Origin: JBBRCE01 sp038205115
GTDB taxonomy: Bacteria; Planctomycetota; Planctomycetia; Pirellulales; JBBRCE01
DNA: 64,000 nucleotides
Reading direction: 5' to 3'
Assembly (NCBI GenBank): GCA_038205115.1
Contig: JBBRCE010000021.1
Location: 1-64,000, forward strand
Each line of letters begins with the position of its first letter. Within the stretch, counting starts at the first letter, position 1. The translations under genes and the position numbers were made by a program. The notes beneath the pieces were generated by a model. It searched no databases. It was not told the DNA's origin and worked only from the letters and a program-made list of their open reading frames with translations. Of this stretch, positions 8,270-17,600 are shown piece after piece.

Positions 8270-9595
8270 ATGAGCACGACGATGACGCCCCCGTTGAAGC
8301 AAATTGTCCTCTCGAACAGTTCGTTTGGCCCCCAAGACGTCCAGCACATCATGGACGCCATTTCCGAAGACGGCAGTAACTTCCGCACGCTCCGCGAAGC
8401 CGTGAGCGAACTGGAATCTCACGAAGACCTCAGCCCTGCCTCGCAAGTGCGGCTGGGCGTGTGTTACTACTTGCTGGGTCGGTATCAAGTCGGGGCAGAA
8501 ACGCTGCGCAATGGCGACGGCGGCGCGCTGGCCTTGTTCTACATTGGCAAAACGAATTTTGCCTTGGAACATTATGACAAAGCCCAAGACAACTTCACGC
8601 AGGCCGCCAAGGCCGGTTACGACGCCGACGCTTGTGCGCTGGCGCGGGCAGAAGCCCGCCGCTACGCCGGCGACCCCAAAGGCGCCGTCGATATTCTCGA
8701 CAAGCTGTCTGGCGCTGTCGAGCAGACCGCCGAGTATCTCTACCAGCGCGGCGCGTCGGTGGCGGCGATGGGCGGAAATCCGAACGAAGCCGTGGCCCTG
8801 TTCGAGCGCGCGGTCGAGACCGATTCCAAACATATCGGCTCGCTGTTCAGCCTGGCGCTTGAGAACGATCGTCGCGGCAACGACGAAACGGCCTTCGATC
8901 TTTACGAACGCTCGGTTTCGCGTTTTCCGGCCCACGTCGGCTCGCTGCTTAATCTCGGCATCCTGTACGAAGACCGCCAGCAATACGAGCGGGCCGCCGG
9001 TTGCTACAACCGCATTCTGGACAATTACCCGGACCATCCACGGGCCAAGTTGTTCATGAAGGACGTGCAAGCCTCGCGCGATATGTACTACGACGAAAAC
9101 GATCAGCGCCGTCGGGACCGCATGAGCCAGGTGCTGGGCGTGCCGGTCACGGATTTCGAACTTTCGGTTCGGAGTCGCAACTGTCTGCAAAAGATGGGCG
9201 TCATGACGCTTGGAGACTTGGCCCGCACCAGCGAAGCCGACCTGCTGGCCAGTAAGAACTTTGGCGAAACGTCGCTGGTTGAAATTCGCGACATGATGGC
9301 CTCCAAGGGCTTACAACTCGGGCAACTGGCTGACGAAAAAGCCGCTCCGGAAGTTGTCTACGAACCGGTTGTGGTTTCGCCGGACGAACAAGCGCTGCTC
9401 GACCGGCCGATTTCCGATCTCAATCTTTCGGTTCGCGCCCGCAAGTGCATGATCCGCTTGGGACTGAACACCGTCGGCGAATTGCTGCGACGCACCGGCG
9501 ACGATCTGCTGGAATGCAAGAACTTTGGCGTCACCAGCCTGAACGAAGTTCGCGAAAAGCTCACGATCAAAGGCCTGAAGTTGCGTGGCGACTGA
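8270..9595 (+). CDS. TPR protein with two RNA polymerase alpha C-terminal domains
   Basis: A 441-residue protein with no signal peptide. I start it at the ATG at 8270 (MSTTMTPPLKQ), as the upstream extension is not conserved-looking. Residues about 60-265 form five to six TPR units (YYLLGRYQVGAETLR, ALFYIGKTNFALEHYDKAQDNF, NLGILYEDRQQYERAAGCYNRIL). Residues about 291-350 and 377-440 are each a copy of the RpoA C-terminal domain. Both carry the helix-hairpin-helix pattern (VTDFELSVRSRNCLQKMGV...LASKNFGETSLVEI, and ISDLNLSVRARKCMIRLGL...LECKNFGVTSLNEV). In RNA polymerase this domain binds UP-element DNA and activators; here it is detached from any alpha N-terminal domain. It could be a DNA- or activator-binding adaptor of transcription. 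I infer this; the family is not characterised to my knowledge. Confidence 0.85.
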   Translation: MSTTMTPPLKQIVLSNSSFGPQDVQHIMDAISEDGSNFRTLREAVSELESHEDLSPASQVRLGVCYYLLGRYQVGAETLRNGDGGALALFYIGKTNFALEHYDKAQDNFTQAAKAGYDADACALARAEARRYAGDPKGAVDILDKLSGAVEQTAEYLYQRGASVAAMGGNPNEAVALFERAVETDSKHIGSLFSLALENDRRGNDETAFDLYERSVSRFPAHVGSLLNLGILYEDRQQYERAAGCYNRILDNYPDHPRAKLFMKDVQASRDMYYDENDQRRRDRMSQVLGVPVTDFELSVRSRNCLQKMGVMTLGDLARTSEADLLASKNFGETSLVEIRDMMASKGLQLGQLADEKAAPEVVYEPVVVSPDEQALLDRPISDLNLSVRARKCMIRLGLNTVGELLRRTGDDLLECKNFGVTSLNEVREKLTIKGLKLRGD

Positions 9596-9612
9596 TCGGC
9601 CCCAGGTTCACC

Positions 9613-10479
9613 ATGCCGCCATCGCTGCAACTTTCGCTGGGGCAGTGCGCCAGTCTGGCCTGTTTGCTGGAAGCCACGGCGCATAAGCCGGGCAACGTAC
9701 ATCGTGGTTCAGACTTCGTCGATTTGACATTTCCGGACTTGGCAATCAGCGGCATCGTGATCGCGCCGGCCATTGATGCCATTGCTTCCGGCACGGCGAT
9801 TGGCTCGGCCGTGTTGCAAGCGGTGCAAGCCACGCGCGCCGCTGTGGCCACAAATAGTAACCTCGGCATGGTGTTGCTGTTTGCACCGCTGGCCGCCGCC
9901 ATGAGCCGTGGTCGCGCCGCCGAGCAAATCGCCGCTGCGCTGCGGCAACTCGACGCCACGGACGCGCACTGCGTTTATCAGGCCATTGCCAGTTCGCAGG
10001 CCGGCGGCTTGGGCAGCGTCGCACAGGCCGACGTCCATGCAGAACCGCCGGACAATCTGATTGCCGCCATGCGTCTGGCCGCCGATCGCGACCTGATCGC
10101 CGCGCAGTATGCCAGCGGTTTTCGCGACGTGCTGGAATTTGTGGTGCCCAATTTGCTCGACGGGCTGGCGCAAGGCTGGTGTTTAGCTGATGCGATCGTC
10201 CGCGCCTTCGTGCAGCAAATGGCTCAGTACCCCGATAGTCTGATCGCCCGCAAATGCGGTTTGGCGGTGGCGCAACAATCGGCCGATCATGCCGCGGAAG
10301 TGCTTGCCGCCGGCCAACCGGGCGAAGACAATTATCAGGACGCGCTGGCCGATCTCGATTTTTGGCTACGCAGCGACGGCCATCGCCGCAATCCTGGCAC
10401 ATCGGCCGATATGATTGCCGCCGGGCTGTTTGTGGCGCTGTACGAGCAATCGATCGCGCCGCCTTATCGGCTTTACTGA
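9613..10479 (+). CDS. CitG/MdcB-like triphosphoribosyl-dephospho-CoA synthase family protein
   Basis: A 288-residue protein beginning at the ATG at 9613, 17 bases after the previous stop. It shows the family motifs ATAHKPGNVHRGSDF near the N-terminus, TNSNLGMVLLFAPL in the middle and RNPGTSADMIAAGLF at the C-terminus. CitG/MdcB proteins make the prosthetic-group precursor 2'-(5''-triphosphoribosyl)-3'-dephospho-CoA. No citrate lyase or malonate decarboxylase gene is nearby. Standalone CitG homologs occur beside methanopterin-linked C1 genes in some bacteria and archaea, which fits the neighbouring PTPS-like gene. The true substrate here is therefore uncertain. Confidence 0.75.
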   Translation: MPPSLQLSLGQCASLACLLEATAHKPGNVHRGSDFVDLTFPDLAISGIVIAPAIDAIASGTAIGSAVLQAVQATRAAVATNSNLGMVLLFAPLAAAMSRGRAAEQIAAALRQLDATDAHCVYQAIASSQAGGLGSVAQADVHAEPPDNLIAAMRLAADRDLIAAQYASGFRDVLEFVVPNLLDGLAQGWCLADAIVRAFVQQMAQYPDSLIARKCGLAVAQQSADHAAEVLAAGQPGEDNYQDALADLDFWLRSDGHRRNPGTSADMIAAGLFVALYEQSIAPPYRLY

Positions 10480-10537
10480 TGCCGGCGCTGCATTTTCGTG
10501 ACGGAACTCTGGCTTGGATTTTTCGGCGGCCCAACTC

Positions 10538-11029
10538 ATGACAGAACAATACCGCGTCCGCGTCAGTAAAGATTACCTGGTGTTTTCCGCGGCGCACTTC
10601 ATCACCTTCAACGGCAACATTTGCGAACGTCTGCATGGGCATAATTACCGCGTTGCCGCCGAAGTCGCCGGTCCGTTGGACGAAAATCAGTACGTGCTGG
10701 ACTTCATCGCCCTGCGCGACGAATTGCGGGCCATCGTTGACCAGCTCGATCATCACGTGCTGTTGCCAGACCGCCACCCGCTGATTCGCGTGGTGTCCGA
10801 CGAATCGGAAGTTACCGCCACGTTCGAATCGCGCCGCTGGGTTTTTCCCAAGGAAGATTGCGTCATCTTGCCGCTGGCCAATACGACGGCCGAGTTGCTG
10901 GCGCGGTACCTGGGCGGTCGATTGCTCGACCGTCTGCAGGCCCGCACCGGCCAACGGCCCGCCGAGTTGCAGGTTGAAGTGGACGAATGCGAAGGCCAAC
11001 TCGGCATCTGCCAATTACGCGGCGCGTAG
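10538..11029 (+). CDS. 6-pyruvoyl-tetrahydropterin synthase / QueD family enzyme
   Basis: A 163-residue protein. The ATG at 10538 is chosen over a TTG eight codons upstream. Zinc ligands are visible as His20 (FSAAHF) and the His34-x-His36 pair (RLHGHNYR), with the catalytic Cys29 four residues before (NICE). DHHVL (residues 71-75) and the final VDECEG complete the active-site set. It acts on a dihydroneopterin triphosphate-type substrate, giving a pterin or the queuosine precursor. The region of residues about 80-115 (SDESEVTATFESRRWVFPKED) is an insert seen in larger PTPS-like members. Following the CitG-like gene, a role in a modified pterin cofactor is possible; queuosine synthesis is the alternative. 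Confidence 0.85.
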   Translation: MTEQYRVRVSKDYLVFSAAHFITFNGNICERLHGHNYRVAAEVAGPLDENQYVLDFIALRDELRAIVDQLDHHVLLPDRHPLIRVVSDESEVTATFESRRWVFPKEDCVILPLANTTAELLARYLGGRLLDRLQARTGQRPAELQVEVDECEGQLGICQLRGA

Positions 11030-11253
11030 CTAGATCGCGCCAGTCCACGGCGGCGTTACGACCGGCACATTCGCTGTAAAGCGATTCGTCCCGTCGCCTG
11101 GCGCGAAGGACGCCACGCGGACCAATTGCGTTTTGCGCGACGGCGTTTTCTGACCTAGGATTATTTGGCCGTAAGTGCGGCCGATAGTCTCGCCGTACGA
11201 ATTGGCGAATGAGCGAATTGGCAACATCCATCTCGAGCAGTGGAACACCTGTC

Positions 11254-11730
11254 ATGCGGGCAGAATATATCAATCCGTTTCTGGCTTCCGTCGCCAAAAC
11301 CTTCAAGACCATGCTCGACTGCGAAACGCGGCGCGAGGGCATTCACTTAAAAGATTACGCCAGCCCGATGCACGAAATCAGCGGCGTGATCGGCCTTTCT
11401 GGCCGTGCCGTGGGCTCGGTGGTGCTGAATTTATCGCGCGATCTGGCCCTCAAAGCCTCTTCCACCATGCTGATGACCGAATGCACCGAGATCGACGCCG
11501 ACGTGCTCGACGCCGTGGGCGAATTGACCAACATGATCGCCGGCGCCGCCAAAGCGGAACTGGCCGAATACGATCTGTCGATCGGTCTGCCGAACGTGAT
11601 CACCGGTCGCGATCACGTCGTGCGGTTTCCGTCCAACGTTCAACCGATCTGCATGCCGTTTCAAACCGATTGGGGTCCGCTGACCTTGGAAGTTGGCCTG
11701 ACGGCGGTCAGCGAACTGGCCCCTGTCTGA
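11254..11730 (+). CDS. cheX: CheX-type chemotaxis phosphatase
   Basis: A 158-residue protein. The start MRAEYINPFLASVAKTFKTM at 11254 is the usual CheX beginning, although an in-frame ATG at 11209 would add 15 residues. The CheC/CheX phosphatase signature E-x-x-N is present as E90-L-T-N93 within DAVGELTNMIAG. CheX dephosphorylates CheY-P, resetting the flagellar signal. It is followed 171 bases later by fliG, which fits a motility or chemotaxis context. No receptor or kinase gene is in the window. Confidence 0.85.
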   Translation: MRAEYINPFLASVAKTFKTMLDCETRREGIHLKDYASPMHEISGVIGLSGRAVGSVVLNLSRDLALKASSTMLMTECTEIDADVLDAVGELTNMIAGAAKAELAEYDLSIGLPNVITGRDHVVRFPSNVQPICMPFQTDWGPLTLEVGLTAVSELAPV

Positions 11731-11901
11731 CGCGCAATCGCGGCCGGATGAAGTTTGTCGCCTGCCGCAACCGATACAAACCTCGTCACGGCCTGTTGCC
11801 GCGCCTCCTGAGACATCGCCAGTCGCGCCGGCGCGCGGGCCGTTTTCGGCTTGGTTCCGCGCCTGGGGTGCGTTTGTTCCGTCTTTAACGATTGTCCGCT
11901 C

Positions 11902-12900
11902 ATGGCTGGTTCAACACTTCGCAAAGCGGCCATCTTGCTGATGAGTTTGCCGCAAGAAGATGCCGGCAGCTTGATGAGCAAATTGCCGGCGAAACAGGTT
12001 GAAGCCGTCTCGATCGAAATCGCCAAGCTCGGCTCGCTCTCGGGCGACGAGCAAGAAGCGGTGATCAGCGAGTTTGCCGACGTTTCGCCGGGCTCGGTGG
12101 GCGTGGGTGCCGGCGGGCTCGATCTGGCCAAATCGCTGGTCGAAAAAGCTCTCGGCAAAAACGCTGGCGGCACGTTGGATAGCGTCCGGCAATCGATCGA
12201 AGCGCTGCCGTTCGGCTTTTTGCAGAAAGTCGATAGCCAAAACCTGCTGACGTTCATCATCGACGAACATCCGCAGACCATTGCGCTGATTCTTTCGCAC
12301 CTGCCGGCGCAAAACGCGGCCACGATCATTGCGGGCTTGCCCAGCGATCGGCAATTGTCGGTGGTGCGGCGGATTGCCACCATGAATCAGACTAACCCGG
12401 AGATGATCCAGGAAGTCGAAAAAGGCCTGGAAAATCGGATGTCGAGCGTGATGAGCCAGCAGTTCGAAGCGGCAGGCGGCGTGGCCAGCGTGGCCGAAAT
12501 ACTCAACGTCACCGACCGCGCCACCGAGCGCACGCTGATGGAGAATCTGGCTCAAGAAGACCCGGACCTGGTCGAAGAAATCCGCCGACTGATGTTTGTC
12601 TTCGAAGACATCAACAAGTTTCAGCCCAAGGATATTCAGACGGTACTCAAAAACGTCGAGACCGGGCAATGGGCCTTGGCACTCAAAGGCGCCAGCGAAG
12701 AACTCAAAGCCAAGGTGCTGGGCAATATGTCGCAGCGGGCGTCCGAAGGCTTGCGCGAAGAAATGGAATACCTGGGCCCCGTGCGACTTTCGGCCGTGGA
12801 GCAAGTGCAACAGCAGATTGTGGATGTTGTCCGCCGCCTGGAAGACGCCGGCGAAATCACGCTGCAGAACAGTCAAGAAGAAGAACGCTTCATCCAGTAA
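11902..12900 (+). CDS. fliG: flagellar motor switch protein FliG
   Basis: A 332-residue protein with start MAGSTLRKAAILLMSLP at 11902. It has the three FliG portions: N-terminal (to about 100), middle (about 115-195, with EHPQTIALILSHLPAQNAA, the conserved EHPQ motif) and C-terminal (about 200-332, with LMFVFEDI and the charged torque helix LKGASEELKAKVLGNMSQRA). FliG sits at the base of the flagellum and contacts MotA. Length matches the family. It is paired with cheX upstream and is the only flagellar structural gene here. Confidence 0.92.
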   Translation: MAGSTLRKAAILLMSLPQEDAGSLMSKLPAKQVEAVSIEIAKLGSLSGDEQEAVISEFADVSPGSVGVGAGGLDLAKSLVEKALGKNAGGTLDSVRQSIEALPFGFLQKVDSQNLLTFIIDEHPQTIALILSHLPAQNAATIIAGLPSDRQLSVVRRIATMNQTNPEMIQEVEKGLENRMSSVMSQQFEAAGGVASVAEILNVTDRATERTLMENLAQEDPDLVEEIRRLMFVFEDINKFQPKDIQTVLKNVETGQWALALKGASEELKAKVLGNMSQRASEGLREEMEYLGPVRLSAVEQVQQQIVDVVRRLEDAGEITLQNSQEEERFIQ

Positions 12901-12985
12901 CCGCTATGCTGGCCCCGCGCGGCCTTGCCGGGCTGCCTCGGCAGCGATTGCAAGGCGGCGTTGCACGACATTTCGGTTGATGCCC

Positions 12986-13624
12986 TTAACGGCGTCTGAT
13001 TGGATGAATGATATACGGTTGGCTCTGTGGCGCTGGGATGCCGCTGGGCGCCGTCACCACCGGCGGATCGCTGTTGGTCGGATCGCTTTTCTTTTCGCTT
13101 TTACCATTGATGAATTCGCCGATCAAAAAGTATTTCTGCTGTGAGTAAACGGCCAGTTCGAATCGCCCCGCCGCGCCACTGGCGGTAGCGCCGGCGGCGG
13201 CAGGTTGCGCGATCTGCACGGCAAAAGCTTGACGAGGAGCGAAGATCGCAGGCGCGTACTCCAGCGGGGCCGCAACTTCCTTCGGCGTTTTCACCGCCGG
13301 GCGGGCCGGATTCTGGCGCGATTCGACCAAGTGCAACTCGGCCTTGGCGTCTTTGGCCAGCAACTTGCCGAAATCCCACGAACCGACCGGGACGTCTTTG
13401 TTGTTCACATCGCGAACCAGCACTTCGTACTGATCCGCTTTCGGCAGTTCGATCGTTTTCGTCTTGGCGGCATCCAGCGCCAGCTCGTCTTTCAACCAGT
13501 CTTGTTTGCCGACGACGCGGAACTTGACATGCACCGGCTCTTCGAGCGTGTTGACTACGCGCAGCGGCACGGCATCGGCATCGGCGGCCAGCAGCGCGCT
13601 GCAGAACAAGATTGCGGCGTACAT
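12986..13624 (-). CDS. exported protein of unknown function, tandem paralog B
   Basis: A 212-residue protein started at the ATG at 13624 (MYAAILFCSALLAADADA), which gives a short signal peptide; a much longer upstream frame is judged an artefact. The mature part shares with the upstream gene (13761-14438) the blocks KxDWLKDEL, LPKADxYEVxxRD and KDVPVGSWDxGKxLAKDAKAE. The C-terminal part is variable and Pro/Ala-rich, then contains a common block KYFLIGEFINGK. I do not recognise the family. The protein is likely periplasmic. Confidence 0.55.
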   Translation of the reverse strand: MYAAILFCSALLAADADAVPLRVVNTLEEPVHVKFRVVGKQDWLKDELALDAAKTKTIELPKADQYEVLVRDVNNKDVPVGSWDFGKLLAKDAKAELHLVESRQNPARPAVKTPKEVAAPLEYAPAIFAPRQAFAVQIAQPAAAGATASGAAGRFELAVYSQQKYFLIGEFINGKSEKKSDPTNSDPPVVTAPSGIPAPQSQPYIIHPIRRR

Positions 13625-13760
13625 AAAATCGTTTCCTCGAATAACACAGTTGAGTGCAAAATAGGCGGGATCGAGTCGCAGGTAGTTTACCCCGCTGACC
13701 ACCGCGGCAACAAGACAACATCGCTGCGCAATCGACCGAATGGCCGACGTCATGCACAAG

Positions 13761-14438
13761 CTAATTCGGAATCGCAATCTCCAGCGGATCCACCGCTGGC
13801 GCCGGCGCCGGAACCGGTGGGCCAGGCTGATACACCGCGGGAGCCGGTTTACTCTCCGCAGACGCTTGACGTTTGCCGTCGATGAACCCAGCAATCGCGA
13901 AGTATTGCTTGTTCGAAAAGACCGCCAGTTTGATCGTTGCGCCAGCCGGGTCGTCTTTGCCCTCGGCAGCGACAGTAACTGTTCGAGTCCGCGTTTCCGC
14001 CACCATCACCGTCCGCGCGACCGTCTTGCCTCCAAAAACTTCCGTGACAGTGAGCGGCACTTCCACGGTGTAAGCTTCCTCGCGCGTCTCAAGGCCGTTC
14101 CCACTGGCGTGGGCGGACGAATTGTTCGCTTTTGGAGCCATAATGTGTATCTCAGCCTTGGCATCCTTCGCCAGCATTTTGCCCAAGTCCCACGAGCCAA
14201 CCGGCACGTCTTTCTTGTTTGCATCGCGAATCACCACTTCGTACTTGTCGGCTTTCGGCAACGCGAAGTTCTTGGTTTGAGCAGCGTCGAGCGAGAGCTC
14301 GTCTTTCAACCAGTCTGGCTTGCCGACGATGCGAAATTTCATCTGCACGGGCTGTTCGAGCGTGTTAACCATGCGCACGGTGACCGTGTCGGTGTCGGCG
14401 GCCAGCATCGCGCTGCAGAGTAAGATTGCGGCGTACAT
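13761..14438 (-). CDS. exported protein of unknown function, tandem paralog A
   Basis: A 225-residue protein beginning MYAAILLCSAMLAADTDT, a signal peptide nearly identical to that of its downstream neighbour. The N-terminal half (VNTLEQPVQMKFRIVGKPDW, LPKADKYEVVIRD, KDVPVGSWDLGKMLAKDAKAE) is strongly similar to paralog B. The middle holds a Thr/Val/Arg-rich stretch (VARTVMVAETRTRTVTVA), and the end is Pro/Ala-rich. The pair clearly arose by tandem duplication. Function is unknown, probably periplasmic. Confidence 0.55.
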   Translation of the reverse strand: MYAAILLCSAMLAADTDTVTVRMVNTLEQPVQMKFRIVGKPDWLKDELSLDAAQTKNFALPKADKYEVVIRDANKKDVPVGSWDLGKMLAKDAKAEIHIMAPKANNSSAHASGNGLETREEAYTVEVPLTVTEVFGGKTVARTVMVAETRTRTVTVAAEGKDDPAGATIKLAVFSNKQYFAIAGFIDGKRQASAESKPAPAVYQPGPPVPAPAPAVDPLEIAIPN

Positions 14439-14556
14439 CAGATCAATCCTCGAAATAGCCGATGTGCTGCATCGACCCCCTATTGGGCCGCCCGCAGTTT
14501 AACCCGGCGCGAATGACCGCGAAAGAGTCATAAGCAACGCGCGGCGCCAAGCTAGC

Positions 14557-14611
14557 GTGAGCCGCGTATCAACGCAGTGAGCCGCGCCGGTGGAGATCGT
14601 GCCGGCGCGGC
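14557..14611. other. GC-rich stem-loop and short direct repeat
   Basis: GTGAGCCGCG occurs at 14557-14566 and 14577-14586. It is followed by a perfect ten-base stem GCCGCGCCGG (14581-14590) / CCGGCGCGGC (14602-14611) with an 11-base loop. There is no U-tract, so this resembles a REP-type intergenic element between two reverse genes rather than a terminator. Confidence 0.5.
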
Positions 14612-14695
14612 CCACTCGTCGGTTGTACGAAGCTTACCAGCAAGGCAGTCCGACGGCCTGCCAGCGGTGATCTGGCAAGCGTCAGGTGTTGGCAA

Positions 14696-17600
14696 TCATC
14701 GTACGCCCAATGCTTTTGCGCGGTGGATCAAGTCCACCAATTCCTTGCGCGAACCGTTGTCGTCGCTGCCGATGCCTTCCTGAGCCAGTTCGGCAATCGC
14801 ATCCATGTTCAGATCGCCTTTGAACGGCGACCGTCGCAGCGCCATGCCAAATGCGGCCACCGAGGCGGCAAACTTGAAGTCGCGCGACGCCTGGCCGTAA
14901 CGCTTGCCGGAGTCTTTGATGGGCAGCTCTTGCAAGCTGCTCTTATCGCCATGCGGTTGCTTGTAACGCAACTTGAGCGTGAACAGTTCTTTGGTGCCGG
15001 CCGCGTCGGTGGTCACCGTTTTCTTTTGATACTTCAGCGGATCAATATCTAGGCGCTGGTCGCTATCGCTGCGCTCGACCGGCGTCAATTCGTACAGTGC
15101 GGTGACGGTATGGCCTGCGCCGACATCGCCGCCCAGCTTTTTATCGTTGTTGAAATCGGCGTGCGGCATGATCCGGTTTTCGTAACCGATCAATCGATAG
15201 GCTTGAATTTCCGCCGGATTGAATTCGATTTGCACTTTCATATCCTTGGCAACGGTCACAAGCGTACCGTTGATCTGCTCGACCAGCACGCGTCGCGCTT
15301 CGGCCAGCGAGTCGAGATACGCATAGTTGCCGTGCCCTTTGTCGGCCAGTTGTTCGAGCGTGGCGTCTTTGAGGTTGTCGGTGCCAACGCCCAGGGTGGT
15401 CAGCGAAATGCCGGCCTTGGCTGTGTCTTGGATCAGCGTAATCAACTGATCGCGGTCGGTGATGCCGACGTTGAAGTCGCCGTCGGTGGCCAGAATCACA
15501 CGGTTCACGCCGCGCTCGATGAAATTCTCGCGAGCCACTTTGTAGGCCAGTTCGATGCCGCCGGCGCCGTTGGTCGAACCGCCTGCGCCGAGTTTGTTGA
15601 TGGCCTTTTTGATGACGTCCTTTTTGTCGCCGCGCGTGGAGGGCAGCGCCATGCCGGTGCCGGCCGCGTAGTAGACCACCGCCACGCGATCGTTTTCAGT
15701 CAGTTGATCGACCATTTCGTTAAGGCCGCGTTGGATCAGCGGCAGCCGATCTTCCGGCGACATCGAGCCCGAGACATCGATCAAAAACACCAGGTTGGTA
15801 ACCGGCCGATCCTTCTTAGCGATCTCTTTGGCCTTAATGCCAATCCGCGCCAAACGATGTTTGCCTTCCCAAGGGCATTGCGCAACTTCGCATTGCACGG
15901 CAAACGCATCGTCCGCCTTGGCTTGCGGATAATCGTAGCGGAAGTAGTTGAGCATCTCTTCCACGCGCACCGCGTCTGGCGGCGGAAGTTGCCCACGCTC
16001 GGTCAGATAGCGCCGCAGATTGGTGTACGAGCCGGTATCGACATCCGTGGCGAAGGTCGAAAGCGGATCGTCCGCCACGGCGATGAAGCGATTGACCGGC
16101 AGCGCTTGGTAAGCCTCACGCGACTGCGGATCGAAGACCGGCATCACTTGATTCGTTGCGACATTCACATGGGCAGCGCTGTCGAGGGCGATTCCTGCCA
16201 AAGTCTGCGAGTATAGATTTGTCGTGCCTGTGAGCAAACCGCTGTTGCCAGGCACTTCGCCGCTTAGCGTTGACGCTGTGGCCGCCTGTTGCGTGGAATT
16301 CGCCACAGCCGAATTGATGGTCTGTACGCCAACTGTGAGGCTATTTGACGGTGAATTATTTAGCTGGTCAATGATTGATTTGAGTGGGCCGGGTTGAGTG
16401 CGATCGGCAAAATTGAATTGCGGTGGCTCGTTACTGGCACCGCCTTTCGACTCGCCACTCTGCGCGAGATCTAAGTATCGATTCCAATAATAATTTTTTT
16501 CATCGCCGCGTTCGTTGACCACATGGCTGGCGATCGACAGGCACGGCGTGATCGCCACGCTGGCTGAAGTACTGATGCTAGGAATTTTATCGCGACTAAC
16601 AAACTTGTTGGAGTCTGGCAAAGCTAGCGTACCGCCAACAGTTTTCCCCTGCTCCCCGCCGTAATTGAAAACGACATTTTGGCCCGGCTGCATCTGGGGT
16701 TCAGTAACCGTATACTGGGGCTTCGCGACCGAGTAATTGTCGTTGTCGGCGAATGGTTTACCCGCAACTTTGATCTTCGGCGAATGGTCGACCGCTTTCG
16801 CTTCAAGTTCGTTCCGATCGCGTTGTCGCCCAGCATCGGGCGTGAGTCTGCCGCCTGAAGGCGCGCCTCGGGCCTGCATTTCGCCCAGCGCGTACTGACT
16901 CTCTTTGCCGTTTGCTGGCGATTGACCACCGAACACGCCACTATTGACCGTGGTTGCACCCGTGTAGGTATTATTACCAGTCACCACCAAGGCGGTATCA
17001 TTGCTGGGTGAAACATGGATGTCACTCCTCAGAGTTTTGCAATTTACATCACCTACAAAGTCGTACGTCACACTCGACGTTCCGGCCCGTGAGAGGTTGC
17101 CAAAATTCGCGGTATTGCCTGCTGAAAACTCTCCACCGTTGCAGCGGTGACCTTGGCTCTGCGCAGCGGTCAGGTTCGTCGAACCGCTGCTTAAAGTTAA
17201 AGTGCCGGCATTGGTCGTATTTGCAAAATTCGCAGGCTTCGAGAACACATGCAAAGTTGCCGTGATGACATCATCGCCATCGTTGGAGCCACTTCCTGCC
17301 AGGTATGCATAGGAGCCGAAACTCGTCCCATTCGCGTGGGCGACCTGCACGCGGTTGGCGACGTTCAGCGCGCTGGCGTAAGGTTCGTCGGCGGTGGCGA
17401 CAATATCGGACGGCATGCTTGTGCAACTGCTTGAACTCAGACGAGGTTCCCACGAATCGAAGACCAGCAAGGAGTTCTTGTCTTGCTTAATGCCAAGGAC
17501 AGAGGAAGAAATCAAACCATTACCGGCTGACGGCGAAAACTCGTGAAACGCGAGTTGAGAACCGAGTTGGCCAAAAGCGATGCTGGTTGCGCTGGAATCG

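Noticed and set aside
12986..13894. 302-codon version of tandem paralog B
   Set aside because: The first 90 codons lie before the signal peptide and overlap the neighbouring gene; the ATG at 13624 matches the paralog start.
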